DNA from: Kitasatospora cheerisanensis KCTC 2395
Lineage (GTDB): Bacteria; Actinomycetota; Actinomycetes; Streptomycetales; Streptomycetaceae
Length of the DNA stretch: 64,000 nt
Reading direction: 5' to 3'
Assembly (NCBI RefSeq): GCF_000696185.1
Contig: NZ_KK853997.1
Span: 87,351-151,350, forward strand
The notes beneath the pieces were generated by a model. The model worked only from the letters and a program-made list of their open reading frames with translations, did not search any database and had not been told where the DNA came from. Positions 33,899 to 42,720 of the stretch are shown in pieces; position 1 is the stretch's first letter; each line of letters begins with the position of its first letter. The position numbers and the translations under genes were made by a program.

Positions 33899-35098
33899 TC
33901 AGTGCCCGGCGCCGACCAGCTCCGTCGCGACCGGCTGGTCCGCCACGGCCACCGGGCCGCGCCGGTCCGCCGCCCAGGATCCGGCCGCGATCAGGAAGCC
34001 GAGCAGCGCCAGGCCCGCGCCGACCAGCGTGGGGGACGTCCAGCCGAGGCCGGCGGAGAGGGCCAGTCCGCCCAGGTACGCGCCTTGCGCGTTGGCCAGG
34101 TTGAACGCGCCCTGCACGGTCGCCGAGGCCAGCGTGGGCGCCTTGCGGGCCTTCTGGATCACCAGGGTCTGCACGGTGGGGACGGTCGCGAACCCGGCCA
34201 TGCCGATCAGCACCACCGTCACGGCGGCCGACCAGCGGGCGTGCGCGGTGAGCGCGAACAGGGCGAGCGCGCCGGACATCGCGAGGAACGCGGCGCAGAT
34301 CGACGGGCGCAGCGCGCGGTCGGCCGCGTAGCCGCCGATGACGTTGCCGATGGTCATGCCGACGCCGAACAGGGCGAGGATCAGGGTGACGGAGGAGTCG
34401 GCGAAGCCGGCGACCTCGGTGAGGGTGGGGGTGATGTAGCTGTAGCAGGCGAAGAGTCCGGCGCAGCCGAACACCACCGTGCCGAGGGCGAGCCAGAGTT
34501 GTCCGCTGCGGAAGGTGGCGAGTTCGCTGCGCAGTCCGGCGCCGGGGTGCGCGGGCAGGTGCGGGACGAGCCGGGCGATGGCGGCGGCGCCGAGCAGGCC
34601 GATGGCGACCACGACGAGCATCGCGGCGCGCCAGCCGAGGCGCTGGCCGAGCAGGGTGGCGGCGGGGACGCCGACGATGTTGGCGACGGTGAGCCCGGAG
34701 AACATCACCGAGACGGCGCGGGCCCGCAGGTGCGGGGCGACGAGTTCGGCGGCGGCGACGGCACCCGCACCGAAGAACGCGCCGTGCGGCAGTCCGGTGA
34801 TCAGCCGGGCGGCGGCCAGGAACGCGAAGTTGGGGGCGATCGCGCAGAGCAGGTTGCCGGCGGTGAACAGACCGGCCAGTCCGACCAGGACCGCCTTGCG
34901 GGGCAGGCGGGCGGCGCCGGCGGTGAGCAGCGGGGCGCCGATCACCACGCCGAGCGCGTACATGGAGATCAGCCAGCCGGCGTGCGGGATGGACACCTGG
35001 AGGCTGTCGGCGATCTGCGGGAGCAGTCCCATGGCGGCGAACTCGGTGGTGCCGATGGCGAACGCGGTGACGGCGAGGGCGACGAGCGCCAAGGGCAT
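33899..35098 (-). CDS. MFS transporter, DHA1 sugar-efflux type
   Basis: This 399-residue protein has twelve predicted membrane segments. The N-terminal LALVALAVTAFAIGTTEFA, then PQIADSLQVSIPHAGWLISM, and the loop ARLPRKAVLVGLAGLFTAGN match arabinose-efflux/YdhP-type DHA1 drug pumps. ATG 35098 lies directly before the membrane segments. A near-palindrome TGTCAACGTTGTCA (35153-35166) 55 bases upstream could be a TetR-type operator, but no regulator gene is adjacent. Confidence 0.9.
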   Translation of the reverse strand: MPLALVALAVTAFAIGTTEFAAMGLLPQIADSLQVSIPHAGWLISMYALGVVIGAPLLTAGAARLPRKAVLVGLAGLFTAGNLLCAIAPNFAFLAAARLITGLPHGAFFGAGAVAAAELVAPHLRARAVSVMFSGLTVANIVGVPAATLLGQRLGWRAAMLVVVAIGLLGAAAIARLVPHLPAHPGAGLRSELATFRSGQLWLALGTVVFGCAGLFACYSYITPTLTEVAGFADSSVTLILALFGVGMTIGNVIGGYAADRALRPSICAAFLAMSGALALFALTAHARWSAAVTVVLIGMAGFATVPTVQTLVIQKARKAPTLASATVQGAFNLANAQGAYLGGLALSAGLGWTSPTLVGAGLALLGFLIAAGSWAADRRGPVAVADQPVATELVGAGH

Positions 35099-35260
35099 GG
35101 GGGTGCTCCACAACGGGGTCGGCGGGGTGGCTGGGCTGCGGCGCCGACGGCATGTCAACGTTGTCAGCGCCAGCCGATCCTACCGGGCCCGTCCGTCTCC
35201 CCCGCCGTCCGTCCGGATGGCGGTCGGGCGACGAACGGGTGTCGTCCCGGTGCGGCGGGG

Positions 35261-36310
35261 TCAGGCGGTGGTGCGCGCGAACCAGTCGCGGGTCTCGTCG
35301 GCGGGCAGCACCCGGACGAGTTCGGCCCGGCCGGGGAGCAGCGGGAAGAACCGGTCGGCGTTCCAACCGTGCGGGTACTGCGGGTCGTCCAGCACCAGCA
35401 GGCGGTGGCCGTCGACCTCGGGGATGTCGTCCGGCAGGCCCTCGTTCCAGATCCGGCCGCCGTCGGGGGCGAGCAGTGTGAAGGAGCCGGTGGCGACGAT
35501 GCCGCTGCGGGTGCCGTCGGCGGGCGCCGGGTCGGTGGCGAGGCGGACGCTGTCCGCGGACGGGGCGGTGCCGGGCAGGTGGCCGCCGCCGATCAGGAGG
35601 TGCGCGAGCAGCGTGTGCAGCTGGAAGTTGTCGCCGATGCCGCCGATCCGCACCTGGTAGCCGGTGCCGGTGGGCCGGTGCAGCACGACCACCGGTTCGT
35701 CGTCCAGCACGGCCAGCGCGTACGACAGGCACTTGAGGTCGTGCCGCCCCAGGACCTCCAACTCGCGGCAGAGCGGCAGCAGTTCGGCCCGGTGTCGGCG
35801 GCGCACCTCGGTGCTGCGGCACAGCACGGCCAGCGCGGGCGCCTGCCACTGCTCGATGGTGCACCAGGCGCGGGCGAGCCGCAGCGCCTCGTACTGGTCG
35901 CCGCCGAGCCGGGCGAGCAGCGCCTCGTCGATCAACTCCTCGTCGGGCTCCGGCAGTTCGTCGGCTCCGGTGGCCCGCCAGGCGGCGGCGAAGCGGAGCG
36001 CGGCGGCCAGCTCGTCCCGGACGTCCGCGAGGATCGGGCCGGCGCAGGCTCCCGCGTCGGCTCCCCGCTCGACGCAGAACCCGGCGGCGGTGGCCAGCAC
36101 GGACCGCGGTCCGACCGGCGGGAACTGCGGCAGCAGCGCGGCCAGCCGGGGCCCGGCGGCCACGCACTCCGCATCACCGGCCGCCTGAAGGGCGTTGACC
36201 GCGGCCGCGAACGCCCGCTCGGTACGCTCCCCGTCGCGCGCGGCGGCCCCCTGCTCCAGCTCGGTCAGGGTGTCGGCGAGGCCGGAGGACTTCTTTCGTC
36301 TGAAGATCAC
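35261..36310 (-). CDS. Hypothetical 349-residue protein
   Basis: The GTG at 36310 starts a basic IFRRKKSSGLADTLTELEQG, then a helix-rich half with ALLPQFPPVGPRSVLATAAG and DQYEALRLARAWCTIEQWQA. The C-terminal half is beta-rich (LVLDDPQYPHGWNADRFFPL, then VRIGGIGDNFQLHTLLAHLL). There are no membrane segments or known catalytic motif. I do not recognise a named family. The start has no strong ribosome site. It stands alone between divergent and convergent neighbours. Confidence 0.75.
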   Translation of the reverse strand: MIFRRKKSSGLADTLTELEQGAAARDGERTERAFAAAVNALQAAGDAECVAAGPRLAALLPQFPPVGPRSVLATAAGFCVERGADAGACAGPILADVRDELAAALRFAAAWRATGADELPEPDEELIDEALLARLGGDQYEALRLARAWCTIEQWQAPALAVLCRSTEVRRRHRAELLPLCRELEVLGRHDLKCLSYALAVLDDEPVVVLHRPTGTGYQVRIGGIGDNFQLHTLLAHLLIGGGHLPGTAPSADSVRLATDPAPADGTRSGIVATGSFTLLAPDGGRIWNEGLPDDIPEVDGHRLLVLDDPQYPHGWNADRFFPLLPGRAELVRVLPADETRDWFARTTA

Positions 36311-36519
36311 GGGCGCACACTCTAGTGCCGCCCCGCGGCCGGAACTTCGCCCGGGCAACCGCCCGCACCGGCCCCGCCCGGAACTCTGCCCCGCGCACCG
36401 CCACGACCGCCGTCCCCGCCCGTCGCTCACCCCGCGCGGGCGGCGACGGCGGCGGGCCGACGCGGGTCACGGCAGGGTGGGCCCGCCCGGAGGCGTGGCC
36501 GGCGCGCTCCTGGTGCGTG

Positions 36520-37308
36520 CTACTTCTCCTCCGGCTCCCAGGCGCGGAGCAGGTCGAGCAGGCCGGCGTCTCCGTCGATGCCCATGGAGTCGGCCTTGAG
36601 GCGGTCGTACAGGTACAGCACCACCTCGCCGGCCGTGCCCCGGACGGAGGCGCCGGCCGCGTCCAGGCCCTCGCCGCCGGCGGGGATGCGGGCGGTGCGG
36701 GCGCCCTCGCCGTCGACCGTGAGACGCCAGGAGCGGCCCTCGGTGGCGTGGAAGTCGAAGGCGGTCGGCTCGTGCGGCCAGGCGCTCGGCGTCCCGCAGA
36801 CGGTGAGCAGGAACTCCTCCACCCCGTCGAGGGCCAGCTCGGCCGGCAGCGGCTCCGTTGCGCCCCCGGCGAGTTGGGCGTCGTAGGTGTGCACCGCGGT
36901 CTCCTGCACCCGGTGCCGGGCGACCGCGCCGGAGGTCTGCGGCGACTGCGACGCGGGCCACCACGTCCAGCAGCCGCGCTCCGGCCCCGCCTCGCGCAGG
37001 GCGCTCAGCAGCAGCTCCGTCGACGCGGCCAGCCAGGCCACCAACTCCTCACGCCCCTGCGGCACTTCCAGGTTCGCGCGCAGCGCGACGGCCTCCGCCG
37101 GCGGAGCCTCGGCCGGCCCCGCGCCGACGATCGCGGCCCAGAAACGGTCTCCCCCGCCCAGGTGCTTCACCAGATCCAGCAGCGTCCACCCCGGGCAGCT
37201 CGGCACCTCCGCGTCCAGGCTGGGCGCGGCGACGACCGCGGCACGGAAGGCGGTCGACCGCTCGTCGATCAGTCCGAGCAGGTCGGAGAACTCAAGATTC
37301 TTTTCCAC
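36520..37308 (-). CDS. Maleylpyruvate isomerase family mycothiol-dependent enzyme
   Basis: This 262-residue protein has a DinB-fold N-terminal MDMPI half with VPSCPGWTLLDLVKHLGGGD, then RHRVQETAVHTYDAQLAGG that supplies the metal-binding histidines. A C-terminal MDMPI_C half has DFHATEGRSWRLTVDGEG and DRLKADSMGIDGD. Such enzymes use mycothiol as thiol cofactor, for isomerisation or detoxification. The GTG at 37308 is preceded by a weak AG-rich site. The neighbours do not suggest a specific substrate. Confidence 0.9.
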   Translation of the reverse strand: MEKNLEFSDLLGLIDERSTAFRAAVVAAPSLDAEVPSCPGWTLLDLVKHLGGGDRFWAAIVGAGPAEAPPAEAVALRANLEVPQGREELVAWLAASTELLLSALREAGPERGCWTWWPASQSPQTSGAVARHRVQETAVHTYDAQLAGGATEPLPAELALDGVEEFLLTVCGTPSAWPHEPTAFDFHATEGRSWRLTVDGEGARTARIPAGGEGLDAAGASVRGTAGEVVLYLYDRLKADSMGIDGDAGLLDLLRAWEPEEK

Positions 37309-37562
37309 GCCGGATGTCTACCATCGCGCCCCGGCGCTCGAACAGCGATTTCCCGAGCCGGAGAGGCAGCAGACCTGGCGCGGGACCGCCCGCGCACGCC
37401 CCGTCCGCGCTGTCCGACAGGCAACGGATCCGTCCGGCCCAACGGACCCACCCGACCGCCAACCAGCGCTCGGTGGGGCTCGCTTGCGCCGCACAGGCCG
37501 GGCCGGGCCCGGCCGAAGCGGAGAGCTCCTGCGCACCGGTCCGCTCGCTGTAGTCTCGCGCC

Positions 37563-38006
37563 GTGACCGACCGACCCGGGGCGTCCGACGCCTTCAAGAA
37601 CCGCTGCGCGAACGCCGCCCGGGCGCTGGAGTCCTGCACCGGCTACTCCGTGGACCGCATCGTGTGGGACGAGTCCGGCGCGGACCGCAAGGACAAGACC
37701 CTGGACGTGTTCCTGCGCGAGGGGCCGCACCGGCCCGACGTCCTGATCTCGCTGTCCGGTCTCCACTCGGTTCGCCCCTTGGACCCCGAGGTGGCCCCCG
37801 TCTTCGTCGACGGAATCTCCCTGATCCACCTGCCGCAACTGCCGTCCCCCTGGCCCGCCGAGGCCGTCGGCCGCCTCGACCGCTCCGACCAACTCCCCGA
37901 ACTGGCCTGGCTGAGGATCACCGGCCCCGCCCGGATCGACGCCGTCGCTTCGATCGTGACCGTCTATCAGGCACCGAGCGACGACGCGGCCTCCGTGCTC
38001 CCGTGA
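37563..38006 (+). CDS. Hypothetical 147-residue protein
   Basis: GTG 37563 follows CTGTAGTCTCGCG, whose TAGTCT could be a -10 element. That would make the transcript nearly leaderless. The protein reads AFKNRCANAARALESCTGYS, then VDRIVWDESGADRKDKTLDV and LLSGLHSV-like strands, ending in IDAVASIVTVYQAPSDD. It is a small soluble alpha/beta protein; I know no family. A 164-base gap separates it from another small hypothetical gene. Confidence 0.7.
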   Translation: MTDRPGASDAFKNRCANAARALESCTGYSVDRIVWDESGADRKDKTLDVFLREGPHRPDVLISLSGLHSVRPLDPEVAPVFVDGISLIHLPQLPSPWPAEAVGRLDRSDQLPELAWLRITGPARIDAVASIVTVYQAPSDDAASVLP

Positions 38007-38170
38007 CGGCCTTTCAGCTGGAGCGGTGCTGCCCGCGCTTCGGCCTGCTCGCCGTCTCCGCTCCCTCGGCGTCGCGTTCGGCCCTGGGCCGACCGGATCT
38101 GCCGCGTGCGGGGAGGAAGCCGACCTGATCCGCCCCGCGGACGTCGGTGGCGCCTGGGAGACTCCGGTCC

Positions 38171-38608
38171 GTGCTGATCAAGGGATACGACCTCGGGCCG
38201 CTGGTCGAGGGTGAGTGGCTGCTCGACCGGGCCGGGTTCTGGCCGAATCACCTGCTGACCATGTGCCGCTTCACACCCGGCGAGGAGCGACCGGAACCCG
38301 AGTGGTTCGGTGCCGACGGTGCCGACACCGACGCCCTCCCCCCGGACGCACCGGCACGCCTGACCGCCGCCCTCACCACCATCGGAGCCCCCGCCACCTC
38401 CGCCCACCACCTGCTCCGCGCCGGACGCCCCGCGTCACAGCACCTCGCCGGCCTCAACTCCCCTCTGAGCGGTGGCGACCCCCACCAGCCCGCCCCGCCA
38501 TGGGCACTCACCCTCACCCGACCCCAACGCGACGCACTCGCCGGCGCCCTGGGCAGTCGCAGCGGTGGCAGCTCGTCCTCGCAGTCGACGGTCCCAGCGC
38601 CCGAGTAG
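38171..38608 (+). CDS. Hypothetical 145-residue protein
   Basis: GTG 38171 begins LIKGYDLGPLVEGEWLLDRA. It continues with GFWPNHLLTMCRFTPGEERP and a Pro/Ala-rich low-complexity second half that ends in a Ser-rich tail. Only the first half looks conserved. It may form a pair with the preceding hypothetical gene on the same strand. No family is recognised. Confidence 0.55.
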   Translation: MLIKGYDLGPLVEGEWLLDRAGFWPNHLLTMCRFTPGEERPEPEWFGADGADTDALPPDAPARLTAALTTIGAPATSAHHLLRAGRPASQHLAGLNSPLSGGDPHQPAPPWALTLTRPQRDALAGALGSRSGGSSSSQSTVPAPE

Positions 38609-38965
38609 CCCCTGATGCCCCGTCATCCACCGTCGGCGGGAACGGCCGTGCGGGTGCCGGGCCACACCCGTCCTCGCGGAGCCCGGCGGTTCGCCGAGGA
38701 CGGTACGGAATCCCCGGACGCGCGACGGCGCTGCGGCACGGCGCTGCGGAACCGCCGCTCGGCGTCGGCGAGTTCGTCGGTCACCCCGTCAACCGGAGCC
38801 ACCCCTGCGTTCGCGTGACGGCCTCGCCAGTCCCGTTGCCCGCGGGTGACCTGCACCGGGCCGGGGCCGAACGGCCTTGCTGGGTAAGCCTTCTGGGCCG
38901 GCGCCCAGCAGACCGGTACGCTGGCGTCGATGGCCTGTGCCGTCGTCGATGCAGGGGGATCGCAC
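38609..38965. other. 357-bp gap without a supported gene
   Basis: No frame in this stretch has a convincing start with ribosome site. A minus-strand frame contains VTDELADAERRFRSAVPQRR, which looks protein-like, but it lacks a start and a stop that make sense. The right part holds a hairpin (TGCTGGG/CCCAGCA, 38877-38911) and a TACGCT that could be the -10 for the small membrane protein gene. Confidence 0.4.
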
Positions 38966-39262
38966 ATGTCGAACACCATTGTCCTGCTTCTCTCCATCGG
39001 CTCGCCCGCCATGGTCGTGGCGATGATCGCCGCGCACGGGCTGCGCGAGAGCAAGGACGCATACACCGGGGTGGTCACCGGCCGCGGGGTGCGCAGTTCG
39101 ACCGGCACCTACGGCCCGACCGGCCGCTACATGGTGCACATCCGCACCGACGAGGGGCGGGAGCTCAGCATCGAGGTGAACGCCCGGACGTACCGGTCGC
39201 TCGCCGTCGGCGACCGGGTGGTCAAGGAGTGGGGCAGGCGCTGGCCGGAGCGGTCGGACTGA
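38966..39262 (+). CDS. Small membrane-anchored beta-barrel protein, DUF7489-like
   Basis: This 98-residue protein starts at ATG 38966 (GGGGG at 7 bases). One membrane helix (TIVLLLSIGSPAMVVAMIAA) is followed by a soluble domain with YTGVVTGRGVRSSTGTYGPT, then MVHIRTDEGRELSIEVNART and LAVGDRVVKEWG. The strand pattern and the GDRVVK end resemble DUF7489-type small OB-like domains. Function is unknown. Confidence 0.75.
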   Translation: MSNTIVLLLSIGSPAMVVAMIAAHGLRESKDAYTGVVTGRGVRSSTGTYGPTGRYMVHIRTDEGRELSIEVNARTYRSLAVGDRVVKEWGRRWPERSD

Positions 39263-39354
39263 CGGGGCGAACACCCTTGCCGCACCGGCTCCGCCCACGA
39301 GGGGGAGCGACCCGGCCGACGTCCCCACCGGCGCTCTCCCGCGAGTCCGGAGTG

Positions 39355-39807
39355 TCAGGCCCAGTCGAGGCAGCTGAGGATCGTGCCGTCGGCCTGGGCG
39401 AGGCAGGAGCGGAAAGCGACGTCCTTGATGGGGTAGTTGGAGCGGTAGTAGGGGGAGATGACCTGGCTGCCGTTCACGCTGCAGTCGAGGGCGGGGGTGC
39501 GGTACTGCCAGTCCGGGTTCCAGGAGGAGCCGGTCTTGACGTGGTAGCGGATCTGCGTGGCGGAGCAGAATCCGTCCCCCTCGAAGAGGTCCTGCGCGCC
39601 GGTGTGCACCTCGACAGTGGTACCGCTCCAGTCGACCCGGCCCCATCCCTCGATCTGGTTCGGGAGGCCCATGTAGCCGGTGGCTCGGCTGTTGGCCAGG
39701 CCGGACCAGCCGGAGATCTTGGTCCAGTCGTCGGAGGCGTGGGCCGGCATGGCGGTTCCCAGGGTCAGCAGTGCGGTGCCTGCCAGGATCGCGGCGATCT
39801 TCTTCAT
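39355..39807 (-). CDS. Secreted small protein, cysteine-paired
   Basis: This 150-residue protein starts at ATG 39807 (AGGAGAAGG). The signal peptide MKKIAAILAGTALLTLGTAM has an AHA cleavage site near residue 24. The mature part has four cysteines (FCSATQIRYH, LDCSVN, RSCLAQ, LSCLDW), enough for two disulfides, in a beta-rich WSGLANSRATGYMGLPNQIE context. It is exported and probably folds in the extracellular space. It resembles small secreted proteins of Streptomyces of unknown function. It is divergent from the sigma-factor gene. Confidence 0.8.
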   Translation of the reverse strand: MKKIAAILAGTALLTLGTAMPAHASDDWTKISGWSGLANSRATGYMGLPNQIEGWGRVDWSGTTVEVHTGAQDLFEGDGFCSATQIRYHVKTGSSWNPDWQYRTPALDCSVNGSQVISPYYRSNYPIKDVAFRSCLAQADGTILSCLDWA

Positions 39808-40038
39808 GTGCCTTCTCCTTCGGTCGGCTTTCTGCCGGCTTCCTGCCGGGGTGCGGCCCATCCTCGCCTCGCCGGCACCTCGCGTCGTCAACCCTGTGCG
39901 GTAGGCGGCGGGTAAACCTGCGGTGTACCTGCTGCGCGTACGATCAGTGCGAACGGCCGCGCCCGGCAACGGCCCGCACGGCGACGCCCGCGCGTCCGGC
40001 CTGGGACGCAACCTCGGGTACGTCGCGTTAAAGCAGAC

Positions 40039-40566
40039 ATGAAGCATCCATCGACCAGTCCCGAGTCGGCGCAGCCGACCGACTTCCGGGAGTTCGCGGT
40101 CTCCCGCGGGCGTCATCTCCTGCGCACGGCCTACCTGTTGACGGGTGGTGACGCGCACCTCGCGGAGGATCTCGTCCAGGAGGCCCTGGGCCGGATCTAC
40201 GGGCGGTGGCGCAAGATCTCCCGGATGGAGAATCCGGCCGGGTACGCCCAGACCGTGCTGGTCAACACCTTTCTGTCGCACCGTCGTCGGCGGGCGAGCA
40301 GTGAGCAGGCGACCGACACCTTCGAGGAGGTGGCGGTCAGCGATCCCGACCCGTCGCTGCGGCTGACGCTGCTCAGGGCGTTGAGCGAACTGGCTCCGCA
40401 GGACCGCGCCGTGCTGGTGCTGCGCTTCTGGGAGGACCGCAGCGTCGACGAGACCGCTGCCGCGCTCCAGTTGAGCGCCAGCGGCGTCCGTTCGCGCAGC
40501 AGCCGCGCACTGGACCGCATCCGCGCCGTCCTCGGCGACCAGCTCGACGAGCTCGTCCGCCACTGA
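40039..40566 (+). CDS. SigE-family ECF RNA polymerase sigma factor
   Basis: This protein of 175 residues has region 2 as SRGRHLLRTAYLLTGGDAHL, then AEDLVQEALGRIYGRWRKIS, and region 4 as SELAPQDRAVLVLRFWEDRS, then VDETAAALQLSASGVRSRSS. The region order and length fit the SigE-like subfamily of ECF factors. It is followed after 88 bases by a membrane protein gene, the usual partner. GCAACC-N13-GTT upstream could be an ECF-type promoter, which would allow self-activation. Confidence 0.93.
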   Translation: MKHPSTSPESAQPTDFREFAVSRGRHLLRTAYLLTGGDAHLAEDLVQEALGRIYGRWRKISRMENPAGYAQTVLVNTFLSHRRRRASSEQATDTFEEVAVSDPDPSLRLTLLRALSELAPQDRAVLVLRFWEDRSVDETAAALQLSASGVRSRSSRALDRIRAVLGDQLDELVRH

Positions 40567-40654
40567 GCCCGCCACCGCGAGCCCGTCGGCGAATCCGCCA
40601 CCGAGCCCGCCAGAACCGCTTTCCCCTTCCGATCCGTCAGGAGAGTCCTCCCCC

Positions 40655-41863
40655 ATGCCTTCCGACACCGCCGTCTCCGCACTGATGCGGGACGCCGCCG
40701 ATCTCACCCCCGACCTGCCCGTCGAGCTGCTGGCCGACGCCGGCGAGCGTCTCGGGCGCAGCCGCGTCCGCCGTCGGCGTCTTGCCGCGGCCGCCGGCGC
40801 GGGTGCGGCATTGACGCTGGTCGCCCTGGCCGGAGTGGCCCTGCGGCCGGGGGGCGGCGCGCCGGTGGTCGTCCGTCCGATGGGAAACCCGGCCGTCACC
40901 GGGCAGTTCATGATCGACACGCTGGTGTCCCTGCTGCCCCCGGGCCAGGTCGACAGCACCTTCGGCGCCGGCTCGGACGCCCCGCACGGCGGGCCGATGG
41001 CCCATCTCGCGTTCGACGACGGCCAGGGCGCTTCGGCGATCACCCTGAGCACCGACTGGGTCGCGCTGCCGATCGGGGCGGGCACCCAGGGCACCCAGTG
41101 CGTGGACCCGACCGTGCGTCCGACCGACGGCTGCACCCGGACGGTGGGCCCGGACGGCTCGATTCTCATGATCCAGAAGTTCCGGCCCGAGCCCGGCGGC
41201 GGGCCCACCTCCACCTGGACGGCGATCTGGACGGGTGCCGACGGCCGCCAGGTCCGCCTGGACGAGAGGAACTCCCGGACGGCCGGGCCGCCGCTGACCC
41301 GGCCCGAACCCGCGCTGTCCGTCGAGCAGTTGGCCGCCGTGATCAGCAGCCCGGCCTGGAACCCGGTGTTCGAGGTGTTCACCACCTCCACCAATGCGCC
41401 GGGCGGCTCGCAACTCCCGCTTCCGGACGCGATCCTGGCCACCGCCGACCGGCTCCTGCCGGCGGGCCTCCAGCGTGACCGCGGCAGCGCTCCGCAGACC
41501 ACCCCGGGCACGGCCCATCTCACCGTCACCGTCGACGGGCAGACCTGCCTGCTGTCGATCACGGTCACGCCGCACTGGATGAAGGACGGCGACCCCCGAA
41601 GCATCTTCGCCTCGCTGGCCAACGGCCGCCCGACCACCCGGACGGCGAGCGGCGCCGAGGTCGTCACCTCGACCTACGGCGCCACCAAGAGCTCGCCCGA
41701 GCCGCCCGTCCGCTGGCTGGCCGACGCCCTGCTGCCGGACGGCACCCACGTCAGCGTCAGCGAGAACATCGGCGCCAACTCCTTCGACGCCAAGCCCGGC
41801 ACCCCGGCCCTGACGCTCGATCAGCTCGCCGACCTGGCGGCCGCCTCCGCGTGGCAGCAGTGA
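40655..41863 (+). CDS. Membrane-anchored protein partner of the sigma factor
   Basis: This 402-residue protein starts at ATG 40655 (AGGAGAG). The cytoplasmic N-terminus reads LMRDAADLTPDLPVELLADA. One membrane helix (about 43-64) follows a SRVRRRRLAAA stretch. The remaining 330 residues are outside, with two cysteine pairs and many Asp/Gly turns. The position downstream of a SigE-family gene suggests a sensor or anti-sigma-like role. No zinc-binding anti-sigma motif is visible, so its mechanism is uncertain. Confidence 0.78.
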   Translation: MPSDTAVSALMRDAADLTPDLPVELLADAGERLGRSRVRRRRLAAAAGAGAALTLVALAGVALRPGGGAPVVVRPMGNPAVTGQFMIDTLVSLLPPGQVDSTFGAGSDAPHGGPMAHLAFDDGQGASAITLSTDWVALPIGAGTQGTQCVDPTVRPTDGCTRTVGPDGSILMIQKFRPEPGGGPTSTWTAIWTGADGRQVRLDERNSRTAGPPLTRPEPALSVEQLAAVISSPAWNPVFEVFTTSTNAPGGSQLPLPDAILATADRLLPAGLQRDRGSAPQTTPGTAHLTVTVDGQTCLLSITVTPHWMKDGDPRSIFASLANGRPTTRTASGAEVVTSTYGATKSSPEPPVRWLADALLPDGTHVSVSENIGANSFDAKPGTPALTLDQLADLAAASAWQQ

Positions 41864-41917
41864 CCGGCGGGCCCGGCCGCGACGCCGGCCGGGGCCCTCG
41901 CTCCCCCGGGCGGGTGC

Positions 41918-41930
41918 GAAAACCGTTTGC
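41918..41930. promoter_or_regulatory. GAAAACC-N-TTTGC motif upstream of DinB gene
   Basis: GAAAACCGTTTGC ends 33 bases before the ATG of the DinB gene. The near-identical GAAAACCCTTTGC at 44883-44895 ends 33 bases before the other DinB gene. Both spots are AT-rich for this genome. A regulator site or promoter element is likely. Confidence 0.55.
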
Positions 41931-41962
41931 TGGGAGCGCGGCGAGCGGGAATCATCCGGACG

Positions 41963-42526
41963 ATGAGTGAGCAGCTTCCCGAGCGGTGGTCCAGGGCCGG
42001 TGTCTACCCCGACATGTGGGTGGATCCGGACGACGATCCCCGCAACACCGACGGGCCGATGGCGGACGGCGAACTCGCCACGTTCGTCGAGTACTTGACG
42101 AACTATCGGCTGACGCTGCGGATGAAGTGCGACGGCCTGACGGCCGAGCAGCTCGCCACCCGCTCGGTCCCGCCGTCGACCATGTCGCTGCTCGGTCTGG
42201 TCCGCCATCTCGCCGAGGTGGAGCGCGACTGGCGGAACTGGATCGTCCCGGGCGAGCCGGCCGCGAAGCTGTACGGGGATCCGGACGGCGACTTCGAGGG
42301 GGCGCTGCCCGAGCAGTCCGTGGTGGACGGCGCGTTCGCCGACCTGGAGCGTGAACAGGCCGCCACCGACGCCGCGTTCGCCGCGCACCCCGACATGTCG
42401 GCCCGCATCGGGCGGGACAACGACCCGGTCCGCTCCCTGTGGGTCCACCGCATCGAGGAGTACGCCCGCCACTGCGGCCACGCCGACCTCCTGCGCGAAC
42501 GCGTCGACGGCCGCACCGGCCAGTGA
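41963..42526 (+). CDS. DinB/DUF664 family protein
   Basis: This 187-residue protein starts at ATG 41963. The four-helix DinB fold shows ADGELATFVEYLTNYRLTLR, then SMLSLLGLVRHLAEVERDWR-like residues with the metal-binding His, and VHRIEEYARHCGHADLLRER with the second histidine pair. DUF664 members are thiol-dependent enzymes or metal-binding proteins. The reaction is unknown. Another member lies at 44928 with the same upstream motif. Confidence 0.88.
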   Translation: MSEQLPERWSRAGVYPDMWVDPDDDPRNTDGPMADGELATFVEYLTNYRLTLRMKCDGLTAEQLATRSVPPSTMSLLGLVRHLAEVERDWRNWIVPGEPAAKLYGDPDGDFEGALPEQSVVDGAFADLEREQAATDAAFAAHPDMSARIGRDNDPVRSLWVHRIEEYARHCGHADLLRERVDGRTGQ

Positions 42527-42566
42527 CCCTCGTACCGGCGGTGCCCGCCCCCCACCGGGCACCGCC

Positions 42567-42640
42567 CGCACACCCGTCCGCACACCCGTCCGCGCACCCA
42601 CCCGCCGGCCCGCACACCCGCCGGCCCGTGCACCCGCCCG
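42567..42640. repeat. Degenerate CACCCG-rich repeat tract
   Basis: CGCACACCCGTCCGCACACCC and similar units (CACACCCGTCCG, GCACACCCGCCGGCCC) are repeated irregularly for about 75 bases between the DinB and MFS genes. The strand is extremely C-rich. Function is not apparent; slippage could vary its length. Confidence 0.6.
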
Positions 42641-42720
42641 AAAACCAGGTGCGGCGCGTCCGCCGGGGCGGTTAGCGTCGGCGGTTTGCGGCGGACGGGT
42701 GCGGGCTGGGGTGGTGCGGG

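Noticed and set aside
38623..38965. Minus-strand gene in the gap at 38.6-38.9 kb
   Set aside because: A short protein-like stretch exists but there is no start codon with ribosome site and no family match; left as an unassigned gap.
42567..42640. CACCCG-rich tract as a CRISPR array
   Set aside because: The units are short, irregular and without unique spacers; no cas genes are near.
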